Source: Cordylochernes scorpioides
Taxonomy: Eukaryota > Arthropoda > Arachnida > Pseudoscorpiones > Chernetidae
Direction of reading: 5' to 3'
Assembly: GCA_030710605.1 (NCBI GenBank)
Contig: CP092879.1
Coordinates: 42,834,468 to 42,898,467 of the forward strand
Length of the DNA: 64,000 bases
In this document: positions 31,607 to 42,370 of the stretch, piece after piece
Layout: every line of letters begins with the position of its first letter
How positions within the stretch are numbered: the stretch's first letter is position 1
Notes under the pieces: generated by a model
What the model saw: the letters and a program-made list of their open reading frames with translations, nothing else
Databases searched by the model: none
Told to the model about the DNA's origin: nothing
Made by a program: the position numbers and the translations under genes

Positions 31607-32888
31607 CCTCAATTGAAAATCAATATACTGAAAACCTATCTAGAAACTAACTTACTAACTCTGAACGAAAACAAGTCAAGAATAATGGTTTTCCGTAATG
31701 GAGGAAAGGTGGCGCGTTCAGAAAGATGGTATTGGGGTCAAAGTCCTTTAAGTGTTACATCAAAATATACGTACCTGGGCTACCCGCTAACCCCTTCGAT
31801 TTCTTTCACTCAAGTTGCCTTAAATTATAGAGGCAGGATCATGGCCGCGATGGGTGCTGTGGGGGAGATTATTTTGAAGTCCAAGTTCAAATCCTTCCAT
31901 GCAAGTATGAGATTGTTGGATTCTATGATCTTGACAGTCCTACTCTATGCAGCTCCAATCTGGGCACATGATCAAGCCTTAATCTTAGATAGAATCCAGG
32001 ATACCTTTCTCAGACGTTTTCTGTGCCTTCCAAGCTATACTCCGGGCTATATTTTGAGGGCCGAAACAGGAAGAAACTCTCTTGATATCACAGTGAAAAA
32101 ACTAACTTTAAAATTCTGGACTAGAATTCTGAAAATGGACGGCAGCAGGCTACCTTCAATTTGTTTGGCACATTTGTGGGACATTTAAATTTCTTCAAAA
32201 CAGAATATCGGACTGGTAAAAAGTATAACAGAGCTACTTAATAACACCGGCTTCTCATGGCCCGTTGGATGTACAGACTTCAATATTCTACAAAGATACA
32301 TCCCCCTAATTATTAGAACGGCAACCGATCAGTCCTTGCAGCTGGATTATGTAAGAATAAGAAAATCAGTACTCTACTCTCACTATAAATACTTTCATTC
32401 ATCACCTACAATGGAATGCTATCTGAATGACAATATCCCCTTAACCTTAAAGAGAATCATTGTACAAGTAAGAAGCCTTTTTGTAGTACAGATAATTAAT
32501 CATGTTTCACTATTGAAAACTAGACCATAAAATGCACCTTATGCAACGGTGAATTTAGTCTCGATTTTCCACACTACATGTTCTACTGTACGGCAATGGA
32601 AGAAGAAAGAGAAATTCTTCGTCAAGAGACCGGCTATAATAGCAATTCGCCTTATGTTTTAATGGCAAAAGTCGTAAAATCCAGACCCTTTGCATTCGCT
32701 TTTTATAAATACTGGAAATTAGCTCAATCAAAATATTTAGCACAGACACCGGATCCAACTCGATAATTGGTCGAGGTCAATACCCAATATTTGTATATAA
32801 CTAAGATGCTAATTTGTTATTTATTTATTTTGTCCTACAGGGAGAATCCTGTATGGCACGTGTGCCCAATAAAGGCTATTGTTGTTGA
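31607..32888 (+). mobile_element. 5'-truncated LINE inserted into Gypsy-4
   Basis: Flanked on both sides by the 18-bp target duplication ATTTCTATAATTGTAAAC (31589-31606, 32889-32906). It contains the C-terminal part of a LINE ORF2 and ends in a GGCTATTGTTGTTG tail rather than poly(A). The 5' truncation, long duplication and 3' microsatellite tail are typical of target-primed reverse transcription. Confidence 0.85.
31613..32188 (+). pseudogene. LINE reverse transcriptase C-terminal region
   Basis: 191 codons: LTLNENKSRIMVFRNGG and YLGYPLTPS match the region just after the RT active site (the NxxKT/xVM and YLG blocks). They are followed by ILTVLLYAAPIWAHD and a thumb-like IQDTFLRRFLCLP. The catalytic FADD is upstream of the truncation. 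A further piece (about 32540-32600) includes CTLCNGEFSLDFPHYMFYC in another frame, a likely CCHC motif of the ORF2 end, so the frame is broken near 32190. The precise clade cannot be assigned. Confidence 0.75.
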
Positions 32889-32891
32889 TTT

Positions 32892-34132
32892 CTATAATTG
32901 TAAACGGACCTGTGAAGTATCGGGATGTTTATAATTTTTTACGAGGACTAGGTCACCAATCTCAAAATGCGGGGTTTGATGACCTTTATCATATCTTTGT
33001 TTGTCCCTTTCATGCTTAAGCTGTGTTCTGCTGACGGCAAGTTGCCTAGCTTTCTGTACTTCGGGGAACGGGTTGTAATGGTTTTTTAGTTCTGGTGGGA
33101 TGCTATTAAACATAAAAAAAAAATCGGTGGGAAACCTGTGACGGTGTGCGGGGATTGATTATAGATTTGGACGACTTGCTTAATTAATTTGGTCCAGGAT
33201 GTCTTCGGGTTTTCGAGATATAGTAACCTTAGCTTTCCAGTGATTGTGGCGTTCAGTCGTTCTATCAATCCGTTAGCTTGCGGATTGTTACTGGTGGTAA
33301 GTAGTGGTTGTATACCGCGAGATAGCAGAAATTTGCGGAATTTTTCGGAGGTGAATGCGGGCGCTCTATCCGAAAGTAGGCGTTTTGGAGACCCTTGTTG
33401 TAGTACCTTTTTTAGGGTTTGGATATACGTTAAGGTACTGGTAGACTTCGATGGGAATGCCCAAGCGTATCTGGTCAAGTGATCCACTATAACATGGAGA
33501 TACGTCTTGGAGTGTCCGTATTTCGAAAATCCGGATATTGTATCTATTGATATTAAATCGAATGGTTGTTGTAGTGGGGGGATTTGTCCTAAGGTGCCAT
33601 AAGGCTTACCTTTGGGTCTTTTGATGATTTGGCAGGTATGACAGGAATTTACAAATTTTTGTATGGATTTGGCCATACCTTTCCAGTAATACTGTGTAGA
33701 GATTAGGCGAGCCATTTGTGAGATACCGGGATGGTTGTATTCGCTGTGAACCTGGTTCATAAGCGAGTGTTGAAGAGCTTCGGGTATTATTATTCGATTT
33801 ACACCTTTACGCCGTATGGTGTGTAGACCGTTGACGTCTACAGCGACACTGGTATCCATGAGATTCGGTTGGTGTTTCTTAATAGCACGAGCACTGAGGA
33901 ATCCACAAAATGGATTGCGAGAAAGTAAGTCGGCCTCGAGTTGTTGGGTACCCTTGAGGTACTGTATTTCATAGTCGTACGTGGATAGTCTTAAACTCCT
34001 CCTAAAAGGTCGTCCTGAGGGGTTTTTAATAGTTTTAAGCCATTGTAGGGCTTGTGGTCGGAATAGACAGTGAATTTGGTACCGGATAGATAGATGCGGA
34101 ATTTTTCGATGCTTTCTACGATCGCTAAGCAT
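32892..34132 (-). pseudogene. pol: Gypsy-4 integrase
   Basis: Two overlapping minus-strand frames. The upstream one (34132-33086) starts inside the end of RNase H (KPLQWLK remnants, LEADLLSRNPF). It holds the integrase zinc domain (HSEYNHPG, CHTCQIIKRPKG) and the core: LISIDTISGF, RLLSDRAPAF, NPQANGLIERLN. The second (33113-32892) adds FEIGDLVLVKNY. The two are joined by a frame change in a run of A on the + strand (about 33114-33123), either a real 1-nt indel or an assembly error. Confidence 0.8.
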
Positions 34133-34372
34133 TCTAACTATGAAATGGTATAGTTGCGTTCGTGAGGGCGCAGTGCTCTACTGTAATACTGTGTGGGATG
34201 AATTTTTCCGTCCGTATGTACTTGTTTGAGAATTCCTGCGATTCCCTGGGTGGAGGCGTCACAGTACAAGCGGCAGGGTAAGCCATCCTGATACAGATGT
34301 AATACGGGCTTACGTATTAAGCTCTCCTTGAGAGCCGTGAATGCCTGTTGACATTTTTTGTCCCATTGTCAT
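34133..34372 (-). pseudogene. pol: Gypsy-4 RNase H remnant
   Basis: No long open frame, but on the minus strand the residues LYCDASTQGIAGIL and YYSRALRPHERNY can be read, the RNase H signature of gypsy pol. A stop follows at about 34139. Together with the flanking frames this gives the normal order RT - RNase H - integrase. Confidence 0.65.
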
Positions 34373-35627
34373 TTAGTGTCTTTTTTTAAGTAATGTGTTG
34401 AGTGGTGCTCTGAGACGGGCATAATCTGGTATAAACTTGTTATACACGTTGACGGCTCCTAAAAAGGACTGTAACGTTTTGTGTTTGTAGGGAGGTTTGA
34501 TAGCGTTAATAATATCGAGTTTACGGGTCTGCGGTGTGTAGGTTCCGTTCTTAACGGTGTGTCCTAGAAATTCAATTGATGTCTTCAAAAATTCACATTT
34601 TTATAGTTTAGTTTAATATTTTCCTGTTGGCAGATCTCCAGGAATTGTTCTAAGTGTTGAATATGCTCTTCTAAGGTATCGGAAAATATAATGAAATCAT
34701 CGAAATAGTGGGCTATGAAGTTTAATTTATATTTTTTGAATATTTGGTTTATTGGGCGTTCAAAAATCTGTGGTGAGTTGCGCATCCCAAAAGGAAGCCT
34801 ACAAAATTCGTATTGCCCGTCTAAGGTCACGAAAGCTAAAAGGTGACGGGAACTGGGATCTATTTCGACCTGCCAGTAGGCAGAAGATATGTCGGCTGAG
34901 GAGAAATACTTGGCGCGCGAGAGTTTGTCGAGTTTATTCTCTATCAAGGATAGAGGATGGACGTCTGGTGCAATGATTTCATTAATCCTACGATAGTCAA
35001 CACAAAAGCGTTTCGATTTGTCACGCTTGGTGACAAGCGTGATGGGACTGGCATAGGGAGATACAGAGGTTGTAATTATACCGTGTGTTCAAGCATTTGT
35101 TCGATTTGTGTTTGTATTTCAAGTTGGTCATTTAGGGGTACGCGATAAGGACGTATGGCAATTACCTTGTCCGAAGTAGTATTGATTTTTACGGGAGGTA
35201 TTTTAAGCCTAGGGACCTCGTATTTATTGGCGGCGAAAACGGGTGCAAATTGATGCAGTACCTTGTGTAAATTATAGGGACAGTGACCTAGGTTACTTGT
35301 GTCCAAAGATATGCAAGAGGAGGACATAGAGGCGTTGAAAATAGGATCAGGAACATTACAATGAGGCCAAATAAGAGTGTTGGAGTTCACCACGTGTGAG
35401 CAACCCGTTCCAGGAGGGGAAGATTTAGTAAATGGGACAGTTGTATTAACCTGTCCATGGGACACGTGTTGCTTGCACGAGGTGAGTTTGTACAAGATAG
35501 TTGGTAGGGGTACATTATCTTGATACAGGAGTAGCTGAGGACAGTTTATAATTAGTAGAAATTTTTTTATGGAAGTAAGGAATAAAATGCCAAAAGGCAA
35601 GGGTGTATCTATGATATGGCACTTCAA
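34373..35627 (-). pseudogene. pol: Gypsy-4 reverse transcriptase
   Basis: Three minus-strand frames in order. 35627-35076 leads into RT (FAPVFAANKYEVPR, IRPYRVPLND). 34947-34585 has the core (YFSSADISSAYWQVEI, CRLPFGMRNSPQIF, catalytic YFDDFIIF). 34588-34373 has EFLGHTVKNG and LQSFLGAVNVYNKFI. Changes of frame between them, including in the N-terminal part (35076-34950), make the gene non-functional. Confidence 0.8.
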
Positions 35628-35650
35628 GTTCTGCGTTATTTTACCTATTT

Positions 35651-35854
35651 TTAATTTAAAAAGTTATAATCTATGGTGAAAATATTGTTAGCTATGGCGT
35701 TAATAGTTAAGTTAAATGGGTGGACAGGTATTTTCTTTTGCAAACTGGTTTCTACAATTTTAAAAGTATTCCGACTAATTATATCGATAGATGCTCCTGT
35801 ATCAAAAAGTAGAGGTAGGTTTACATTATTGGACAGTTCAGCTCGAACGAGCAA
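35651..35854 (-). pseudogene. pol: Gypsy-4 protease
   Basis: 67 codons with LLFDTGASIDIISRN, the aspartic protease active site of LTR elements. It lies between gag and RT as expected. Confidence 0.7.
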
Positions 35855-35987
35855 TTGTTCAACGAAAATTATGTGAGGAGGAACCTACTGTTGTGCTGTC
35901 TTGTGGGACGGGACAGGCTTGGTCTGTTGCCGTGGTTGGAGGATCCCTGGGACAGCTAGAGTTCACTGCTTGCGCTGGGCTCATGGT

Positions 35988-36401
35988 TTAGAGATGGTCG
36001 GAGGAGCAGGTAACATACGCTCGCGTGTTGGTAACTCGGAGGGGTGCTTGCAGGAGGTTTGGTGGCCTTCTCAGCCTTGTAGAGTGTTGTGGTTGGGCCC
36101 GATCTGGTTGGGCGTCGTAATTGGTGAAGAAGCTCTGCGCCTCGTACGAACCATCGTAGCGGGGTAGCTCCACATCTCGCGATAGTCCGGTCGCCGCGGA
36201 AAGCTGAGGTAGCATTTTCGTCAAACTCCCCAGGACATCTGATACCGCCGGCGGGGGCGTGGCGTCTTCCTGGCTGGGGGCGATTTCCTGCTTCCTACCC
36301 AGGGTGTTTTCCCTCTTTGAAAAAGTGGTGTTTTCGTCACTTTCGTAGTCGGGATCGGACTCCATGGGCTCCTTTGAATCCTCCCCTCTTCTCTGTTCCA
36401 T
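35988..36401 (-). pseudogene. gag: Gypsy-4 gag N-terminal part
   Basis: 137 codons starting MEQRRGEDSKEP, acidic and Ser/Pro-rich, then LPRYDGSYEAQSFFTNYD, a sequence of the type seen at the start of gypsy capsid. It starts 80 nt inside the 5' LTR border. The downstream capsid and nucleocapsid are not recognisable in one frame, so it is truncated or frameshifted. Confidence 0.55.
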
Positions 36402-36481
36402 CTTTCTGTACAGACAGTGGTCTCTTTGCTTACTTGTACCTTGGCGTCCACAATCCTGTCGGCTCTTCGGACGGGGGAGTC

Positions 36482-37113
36482 TGTGATATCTTGGGACTTC
36501 TGAGACCAGTGTTGCCTGATGCTAGACGAACCTCGATGTCAACTCTACCGTGCAGTCGTGGTGGAAGACGACACAGCTGGGCCAAAGGTGAAATAAGCAA
36601 ACAGAGATTCCACTAAGAAGCGTCTGAACGTCAAGAAGGAATGGGACGAGGAGATTTCAGGTAGGAAAGGGTTTACCTCTATCTGAGCGTCCGGCGGACT
36701 GGGGCTGAAACAAAGGCTGACTAGGGACTGACTAACTGAGGCTCGGGGCCTCCTTTTATAGCTTAGCTGGGTCCGAACAGGTCACTGCCCTTTTCTGACG
36801 TAAACAGGGGGGGGGATTTATATTATCCAGGAGGGCCACGACCTATTGTAACAATTGGACTGGGCTTGCTAGGCCTACTCTCCTATTCTCACCTAAGCCT
36901 GATTAGTTTTAACCTTAATTTTCTCCTGTTAGTCTCCATTCCTTCTATCTGTACAGTTGCTATACTTTATTAGAGTCTTACGCGGTACAGATTGATATTA
37001 TGTGATGCTTTATATTTGCAGTAAATAATAAGTTATATACAGTCACGTGGTGGAACATGTGGTAGCAGATATCTTGGTTATTTACAACAATTCCATGGTC
37101 TTAAATCATCACA
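36482..37113 (-). repeat. Gypsy-4 5' LTR
   Basis: 632 bp, partner of 27848-28478. The adjoining internal sequence (minus strand GACTCCCCCGTCCG) does not show a standard TGG primer-binding site. Confidence 0.9.
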
Positions 37114-37197
37114 TATATATATAGACTGTAACTATATTATAAATATATGTTTAAATAAGGCTAAAGGTTAGATAGAAACAGTATAACATATATAACA
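37114..37197 (+). repeat. LARD-1 5' LTR, second part
   Basis: TATATATATAGACTG to ATATAACA, matching the last part of 44019-44215. The primer-binding site TGGTGTCAGAAGTG begins at 37198. Confidence 0.85.
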
Positions 37198-37289
37198 TGG
37201 TGTCAGAAGTGTGGTACGGAAAGATAAGTAAAATTCTGAAAATATTAAGCCTAACGTTTGAAATTTGGAGAAAACTAGATATATATAAA

Positions 37290-37679
37290 TCATATTGGAA
37301 AAAGTGAATTTAGTGATAATTTATATTTTAATTGATACATTTTTCAAAAAGTTAACTTATATTCAAATTGGTATATTTCAATAATTTCATTTATATTCAA
37401 AGTGATATATTTTTAAAAAGTCAATTAATATTCGAAATCATATATTTCTAAAAGTTAATTTACATTCGAATTGATACATTTCAAAAAGTTAATTTATATT
37501 CGAATTAATATACATTTCAAAACATTAATTTATATATTCGAATTGATACATTCAAAATGTTAATTAATATTCGAATTGATACATTTCAAAAAGTTAATTT
37601 ATATATTCGAATTCATACATTTAAAAAATTAATTTATATTCGAATTGATACATTCAAGAAGTTTATTTATATTCGACTT
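37290..37679 (+). repeat. AT-rich tandem array in LARD-1 (left part)
   Basis: About 11 irregular units of 35-40 bp, consensus near TTAATTTATATTCGAATTGA followed by TACATTTCAAAAAG. The array is cut by Copia-1 and continues at 42175-42370. Confidence 0.8.
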
Positions 37680-37684
37680 AATAC

Positions 37685-37893
37685 TGTTGGATAACTGAAT
37701 GCTACGACAGCTAGCGCCACACTGGACCTATCATCATCACAACTGTTTGTTTACCTTCTTCTCTATATTACAATAACTGTTCGCTACCATAACTTTGTCT
37801 TTTCTTGCTAAATGGATAATAAAGATTATTATCATATAATCCTCAACGTCCTCATGCCTTCCTACAAGCTGTAAGTACCTAAATCTTACAACA
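37685..37893 (+). repeat. Copia-1 5' LTR
   Basis: 209 bp. Followed by TTAGATTATGAGACTG, a possible primer-binding site for an internal part of initiator tRNA-Met as in other copia elements (uncertain). Confidence 0.93.
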
Positions 37894-37967
37894 ATTAGAT
37901 TATGAGACTGATATATTGCATGAAATTCAACTAACGAGTTAAGACAAAGAAAAAAGGCTTAGCAAAA

Positions 37968-40900
37968 ATGGCGTCACTCCCGAGCCACGATGTAACCCTA
38001 AATAAGCTCGACGGCTATAACTACTCACTATGGTCTTTCAAAATTGAAATGCTTTTGCAAAAGGAAGATCTTTGGGAAGTTGTCACCGAAAATATTCCAG
38101 ATGAACCTAAAATCGAATGGAAAAAGAAAGACTCAAAAGCTAGAGCTATTATTAATCTAAGCATCGCCGACTCACAAATAGTGCATGTCAAAAACCTACT
38201 AACAGCCAAAGCTACCTGGGACACTCTTAAAAATATCTATGAAAGAAAAACACTCTCAGGAAAAATTTATTTGCTAAGGAAACTATACAGCTTAAAACTC
38301 GAAGAAGACAAAGACATGCAAAAGCACATCACTACCATGATGGAACTTGTTGACAAACTGCGAACCATCGGCGAAACACTAAAGGACTCTCACATCACGG
38401 CTATACTGCTTTGCTCGCTTCCAAAGAGCTACTCCAATCTCATCACGATGTTGGAATCAAGGCCTGATGACGAGCTAACGCTTGAATTTACCAAGAACAA
38501 ACTCCTTGATGAACACACACGCAGAGTAGAAAGCTCGAAAGACGAAAGCACCGCATCAAAAGCCCTAAAAAGCCTCCACGGAGCTTCAAGCCAAAGAAGA
38601 GAAAAAGAGAAGAAATTCTGTTCTTTCTGCCACAAACCAAACCACTCCAAAGAAGAATGTTGGCACTATCAAAAGCGAAACAACAGCAGCAAAGAGTACA
38701 AATATGAAAACTTCAGAAGAGGAAACGTACCAAAGTACACAAATCAGTCGAGTGTCACCCAAGAACAACCCACAAACCAGAGAACAACAAAAGGACCTAA
38801 CCCAAAAGCTCTCAATTGCACTCAACGAGAAGCAAGTGTACACAACTGGTTCGTCGACTCTGGAGCCACATCTCATATGGCGTACGACGAAAGCTTCTTC
38901 ACTGAACTTAACAGAGAACAAACACAAAATGTTGTGGTTGCTAATGGCAATAAGCTGCAGGTCAAAGGGATAGGACAAGGAGAAATCAAAGTCATCACAC
39001 CCCAAGGAAAGACTGACACCTTACTTCTCACAAAAGTTCTCTACATCCCGGAACTAACAGACAACCTTCTGTCAGTGAGTGCGGCCACCTCCAACGGATG
39101 TAAAGTAACGTTCAACAGAGATTGGTGTACCATCGAAAGAGACAACACAGCCCTCGCGAACGGTATACTTGACAATGGAATGTACCGACTCCACCTGGAT
39201 GACAACCCCCAAACTCGCACATTCAAAGCAAATGTTGCAAAACAAAACCACTGCAAGAACAAAAATTGCCTCATGCTCTGGCACGACAGACTAGGACACA
39301 GAAATATAGAATCAATTAAGAAGATTCGAAATGAGAACCTAGCAAGAGGACTAAGTCTAAATAACTGTTCGCACAGCACAGACTGCGTTCAGTGCATTCA
39401 AGGAAAACTCACCGAAACCCCATTTCCAAAGAAGACAGAGTACAGAGCAACTGAAACGCTTCAACTTGTCCACAGTGATATCTGCGGTCCATTACCAACT
39501 AACTCTCTCAGCGGTAAGAGATACTTCATCACCTTCACTGATGACTACAGCAGATACACGAAGACCTACCTCCTGAAAGGAAAAGACGAAGCCTATGAAA
39601 AAATAAAAGACTACGTCATCTCAGCACACGCGGAATTTGGAAAAAATATCCAAACCATACGGACAGACAACGGTCGTGAGTACGTAAACCGACAAGTCGA
39701 AGATTTCCTGAACCAAAGCGGAATCAAACATCAGCTAACAGTCCCCTACTCACCAGCCCAGAACGGAGTAGCAGAAAGGAAAAATCGATCACTAATGGAG
39801 ATGACAAGATGCATGCTGTTTGACTCAGGACTCCCACAGTCTCTATGGGCGGAAGCGGTTACCACAGCTAATTACCTACACAACCGAATACCCTCGAAAG
39901 CTACAGACAAGACTCCTTTTGAACTATGGACCAACAGGAAGCCCAGTCTGAAGCATCTAAAAAGATTCGGATGTAACGCCTTCGCCTATATTCCCAAGAT
40001 AAAAAGAAACAAGTTGGATAGCAAAGTTATCGAAGGGATCTTTCTTGGATACGATGATCGAAGCAAAGGATACAGAATCCTGCACGATACAGACAACATC
40101 ACAATCAGCAGATCCGTAAAATTTATAGAAAAAGAAAATGGGTTTCACCACGCTTCCACAAAAACAACTTCACCACAAGTACTAAGTACAGATCTAACTT
40201 CCTCCAATCATATTGGTAATGCAGAGGAAAGTCAGGAACCAGGAACACAATCCGAAAACCTTGAGGACTCAGAAACCGAGGATTACATTCAACCCGGTAC
40301 AAGCACAGGAACACAAGTGGTCACACAAAGAAGATCCACGAGACCAACAAAGGGAATACCTCCCATAAGAAATGACTACATGCTGTACAAAACTGAAGCT
40401 CAAGACATTCAGACACCTACCAACTACTCGGAAGTCCTACAATTACCAAAAATAGAAAGAGAAAAATGGCTACAAGCAATGAACGAAGAACTAAATTCTC
40501 TTGAGAAGAACAATGTATGGGAACTAACGCCTCTACCTAAGGACAAAAAGATCATAGGATGTAAATGGACCTATAAACAAAAACTCAATTCCAAAGGAGA
40601 AATAGAGCGGTACAAAGCCAGACTCGTAGCAAAAGGGTTCAATCAGAAATTCGGCCGAGACTACGAAGAAACCTTTGCACCAATTGTGAAGCATTCTACA
40701 ATTAGAGCCTTCCTAGCTGCATCAGTCTACAAAGGGATGCAAGTGATCCACCTCGATGTGAAGACAGCGTTCCTACACGGCGACCTAGATAAAGAACTCT
40801 ACATGGAACTCCCAGAAGGACTCCATACAAAACAAACAAACAAAGTCTGCAAACTAAAGAAGGCAATTTACGGTCTAAAACAAGCTGGAAGATCTTGGAA

Positions 40901-41975
40901 CACAAAAATTGCAAGCACTCTAATTAAAAATAACTTCAAACAGAGCATTGTAGACCCATGCCTATTCACCAAGAATGAAGAAAACCATTCCATCTACTTG
41001 ATTCTATATGTGGATGACATGCTCCTCGCAAGCGATTCCGAAATAATCATCCAAAACACTGTAAAAACTCTCGAAAAAGAATTCGAAATAAAGAACCTTG
41101 GAGACCCCACTCAATTCATTGGTATAGAAATCTCAAGGAACAGAGAAGGTGAACTCCTACTGAGCCAAAAGAGTAAAATCCAAGAATTAGTTGAAAGGTA
41201 CAATCTCCAAGAAGCGAAACCTACTTTCACTCCCATGGAAAGCGGATATCCCGGTATATCTGATGAAAAACTTCTACCAAACAACGTCCAATACCAACAA
41301 CTGATAGGCTCACTATTGTACCTAAGCGTAGTATCCAGACCAGATATCGCAGCTCCAGTCTGCATACTCAGCAGCAGAAACCAGAATCCTAGAAATTGTG
41401 ACTGGAATGCAGCAAAAAGAATCGTAAGATATCTAAAAACTACTAAAGAACTCGAGCTACGCATATCTAACCAAAAACCTCCCATACTGGAAGCATACAG
41501 TGATGCCACATGGGCAAGCGACAACACCGACAGAAAATCACTAAGCGGAAACTTGTTCCTACTGGGATCAAACCCCATCTCATGGATGACTGGGAAACAA
41601 GGTTGCGTATCTCTCTCATCCACCGAAGCGGAACTAATCTCCGCAGCTGAAGCCTCACAAGAACTGTTATGGCTTCTCGACTTGCTAAAGGATCTCGAAC
41701 TGGAACAGAAAGCTCCAATCTACTTCCACCAAGACAATCAATCATGTCTCAAGATATGTTCATCCGAAAAAGTGTCTTCTAGAACCAACCACATCGCAAC
41801 CAAGATCCATCACCTGAAGGATCTTCAGAAGAAGACAGTGATAAAAATGATCTACTGCCCAACTGGCGACATGAAGGCGGACATCCTGACCAAGCCGCTA
41901 CCAAGGCCGACATTTGAGAAGTTACGCTACAACCTCGTGATGTCTCCACATTCATGCCGGGGATTTGTTGGATAA
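37968..41975 (+). CDS. gag-pol: Copia-1 Gag-Pol polyprotein
   Basis: 1335 residues, full length for a copia polyprotein. Gag (1-200) begins with LDGYNYSLWSFKIEMLL; the CCHC knuckle CSFCHKPNHSKEEC lies near 215. Protease WFVDSGATSHMA (Asp near 296). GAG-pre-integrase LWHDRLGHRN with its Cys pair. Integrase DDE: HSDICGP near 502, IRTDNGREY near 565, PAQNGVAERKN near 601. RT: GCKWTYKQKLN, YKARLVAKGFNQ, LDVKTAFLHG and the catalytic YVDDMLLAS near 1014. RNase H: YSDATWASD near 1176, SLSSTEAEL, FHQDNQSCLKI. The domain order PR-IN-RT-RNase H identifies Ty1/copia. The start ATG is the first in the frame (AAAATGGCG), and the stop lies 10 nt inside the 3' LTR. Confidence 0.95.
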   Translation: MASLPSHDVTLNKLDGYNYSLWSFKIEMLLQKEDLWEVVTENIPDEPKIEWKKKDSKARAIINLSIADSQIVHVKNLLTAKATWDTLKNIYERKTLSGKIYLLRKLYSLKLEEDKDMQKHITTMMELVDKLRTIGETLKDSHITAILLCSLPKSYSNLITMLESRPDDELTLEFTKNKLLDEHTRRVESSKDESTASKALKSLHGASSQRREKEKKFCSFCHKPNHSKEECWHYQKRNNSSKEYKYENFRRGNVPKYTNQSSVTQEQPTNQRTTKGPNPKALNCTQREASVHNWFVDSGATSHMAYDESFFTELNREQTQNVVVANGNKLQVKGIGQGEIKVITPQGKTDTLLLTKVLYIPELTDNLLSVSAATSNGCKVTFNRDWCTIERDNTALANGILDNGMYRLHLDDNPQTRTFKANVAKQNHCKNKNCLMLWHDRLGHRNIESIKKIRNENLARGLSLNNCSHSTDCVQCIQGKLTETPFPKKTEYRATETLQLVHSDICGPLPTNSLSGKRYFITFTDDYSRYTKTYLLKGKDEAYEKIKDYVISAHAEFGKNIQTIRTDNGREYVNRQVEDFLNQSGIKHQLTVPYSPAQNGVAERKNRSLMEMTRCMLFDSGLPQSLWAEAVTTANYLHNRIPSKATDKTPFELWTNRKPSLKHLKRFGCNAFAYIPKIKRNKLDSKVIEGIFLGYDDRSKGYRILHDTDNITISRSVKFIEKENGFHHASTKTTSPQVLSTDLTSSNHIGNAEESQEPGTQSENLEDSETEDYIQPGTSTGTQVVTQRRSTRPTKGIPPIRNDYMLYKTEAQDIQTPTNYSEVLQLPKIEREKWLQAMNEELNSLEKNNVWELTPLPKDKKIIGCKWTYKQKLNSKGEIERYKARLVAKGFNQKFGRDYEETFAPIVKHSTIRAFLAASVYKGMQVIHLDVKTAFLHGDLDKELYMELPEGLHTKQTNKVCKLKKAIYGLKQAGRSWNTKIASTLIKNNFKQSIVDPCLFTKNEENHSIYLILYVDDMLLASDSEIIIQNTVKTLEKEFEIKNLGDPTQFIGIEISRNREGELLLSQKSKIQELVERYNLQEAKPTFTPMESGYPGISDEKLLPNNVQYQQLIGSLLYLSVVSRPDIAAPVCILSSRNQNPRNCDWNAAKRIVRYLKTTKELELRISNQKPPILEAYSDATWASDNTDRKSLSGNLFLLGSNPISWMTGKQGCVSLSSTEAELISAAEASQELLWLLDLLKDLELEQKAPIYFHQDNQSCLKICSSEKVSSRTNHIATKIHHLKDLQKKTVIKMIYCPTGDMKADILTKPLPRPTFEKLRYNLVMSPHSCRGFVG

Positions 41976-42174
41976 CTGAATGCTACGACAGCTAGCGCCA
42001 CACTGGACCTATCATCATCACAACTGTTTGTTTACCTTCTTCTCTATATTACAATAACTGTTCGCTACCATAACTTTGTCTTTTCTTGCTAAATGGATAA
42101 TAAAGATTATTATCATATAATCCTCAACGTCCTCATGCCTTCCTACAAGCTGTAAGTACCTAAATCTTACAACA
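41966..42174 (+). repeat. Copia-1 3' LTR
   Basis: 209 bp; carries AATAATAAAG-like polyadenylation sequence near its centre. Preceded by GCCGGGGATT, a short purine tract. Confidence 0.93.
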
Positions 42175-42370
42175 AATACATTTCAAAAGGTTAATTTAAA
42201 ATCGAATTGATATACATTTCAAAAAGTTAATTTATATATTCGAATTGATACATTGAAGAAGTTAATTTATATTCGATTTGATATACATTTCAAAAAGTTC
42301 ATTTATATTCTAATGGATATACATTTCAAATAATTCATTTATATTCGAATTGATACATGTTTAAAGGTTC
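42175..42370 (+). repeat. AT-rich tandem array in LARD-1 (right part)
   Basis: Continuation of the array at 37290-37679, beginning with the AATAC duplication of Copia-1. Confidence 0.75.

Larger units (their letters stand above)
27848..37113 (-). mobile_element. Gypsy-4: minus-strand Ty3/gypsy element inside the LARD-1 LTR
   Basis: 9.3 kb bounded by LTRs of 631-632 bp (27848-28478, 36482-37113), TGTGATATC to ATCATCACA, with roughly 2 percent difference by eye. The surrounding TATAT is repeated on both sides (27842-27846, 37114-37118), with one extra G on the left. On the minus strand it has gag, protease, RT, RNase H and integrase, all with stops or frameshifts, then a long non-coding 3' part. 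It is itself hit by a truncated LINE at 31607-32888 and a Helitron tail ending at 29063. Confidence 0.88.
37685..42174 (+). mobile_element. Copia-1: apparently intact Ty1/copia element
   Basis: 4.49 kb with 209-bp LTRs (37685-37893, 41966-42174) in which I see no difference, TGTTGG to ACAACA, and a 5-bp target duplication AATAC (37680-37684, 42175-42179). One uninterrupted gag-pol frame fills the interior. Everything needed for transposition appears present, so it may be recently active. It sits in the AT-rich array of LARD-1. Confidence 0.95.

Noticed and set aside
35651-36401. Gypsy-4 as an intact element
   Set aside because: Gag is incomplete and pol is broken in several places, even allowing for homopolymer errors.
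38021-41745. Numerous minus-strand ORFs in Copia-1
   Set aside because: Antisense shadows of the 1335-codon polyprotein.
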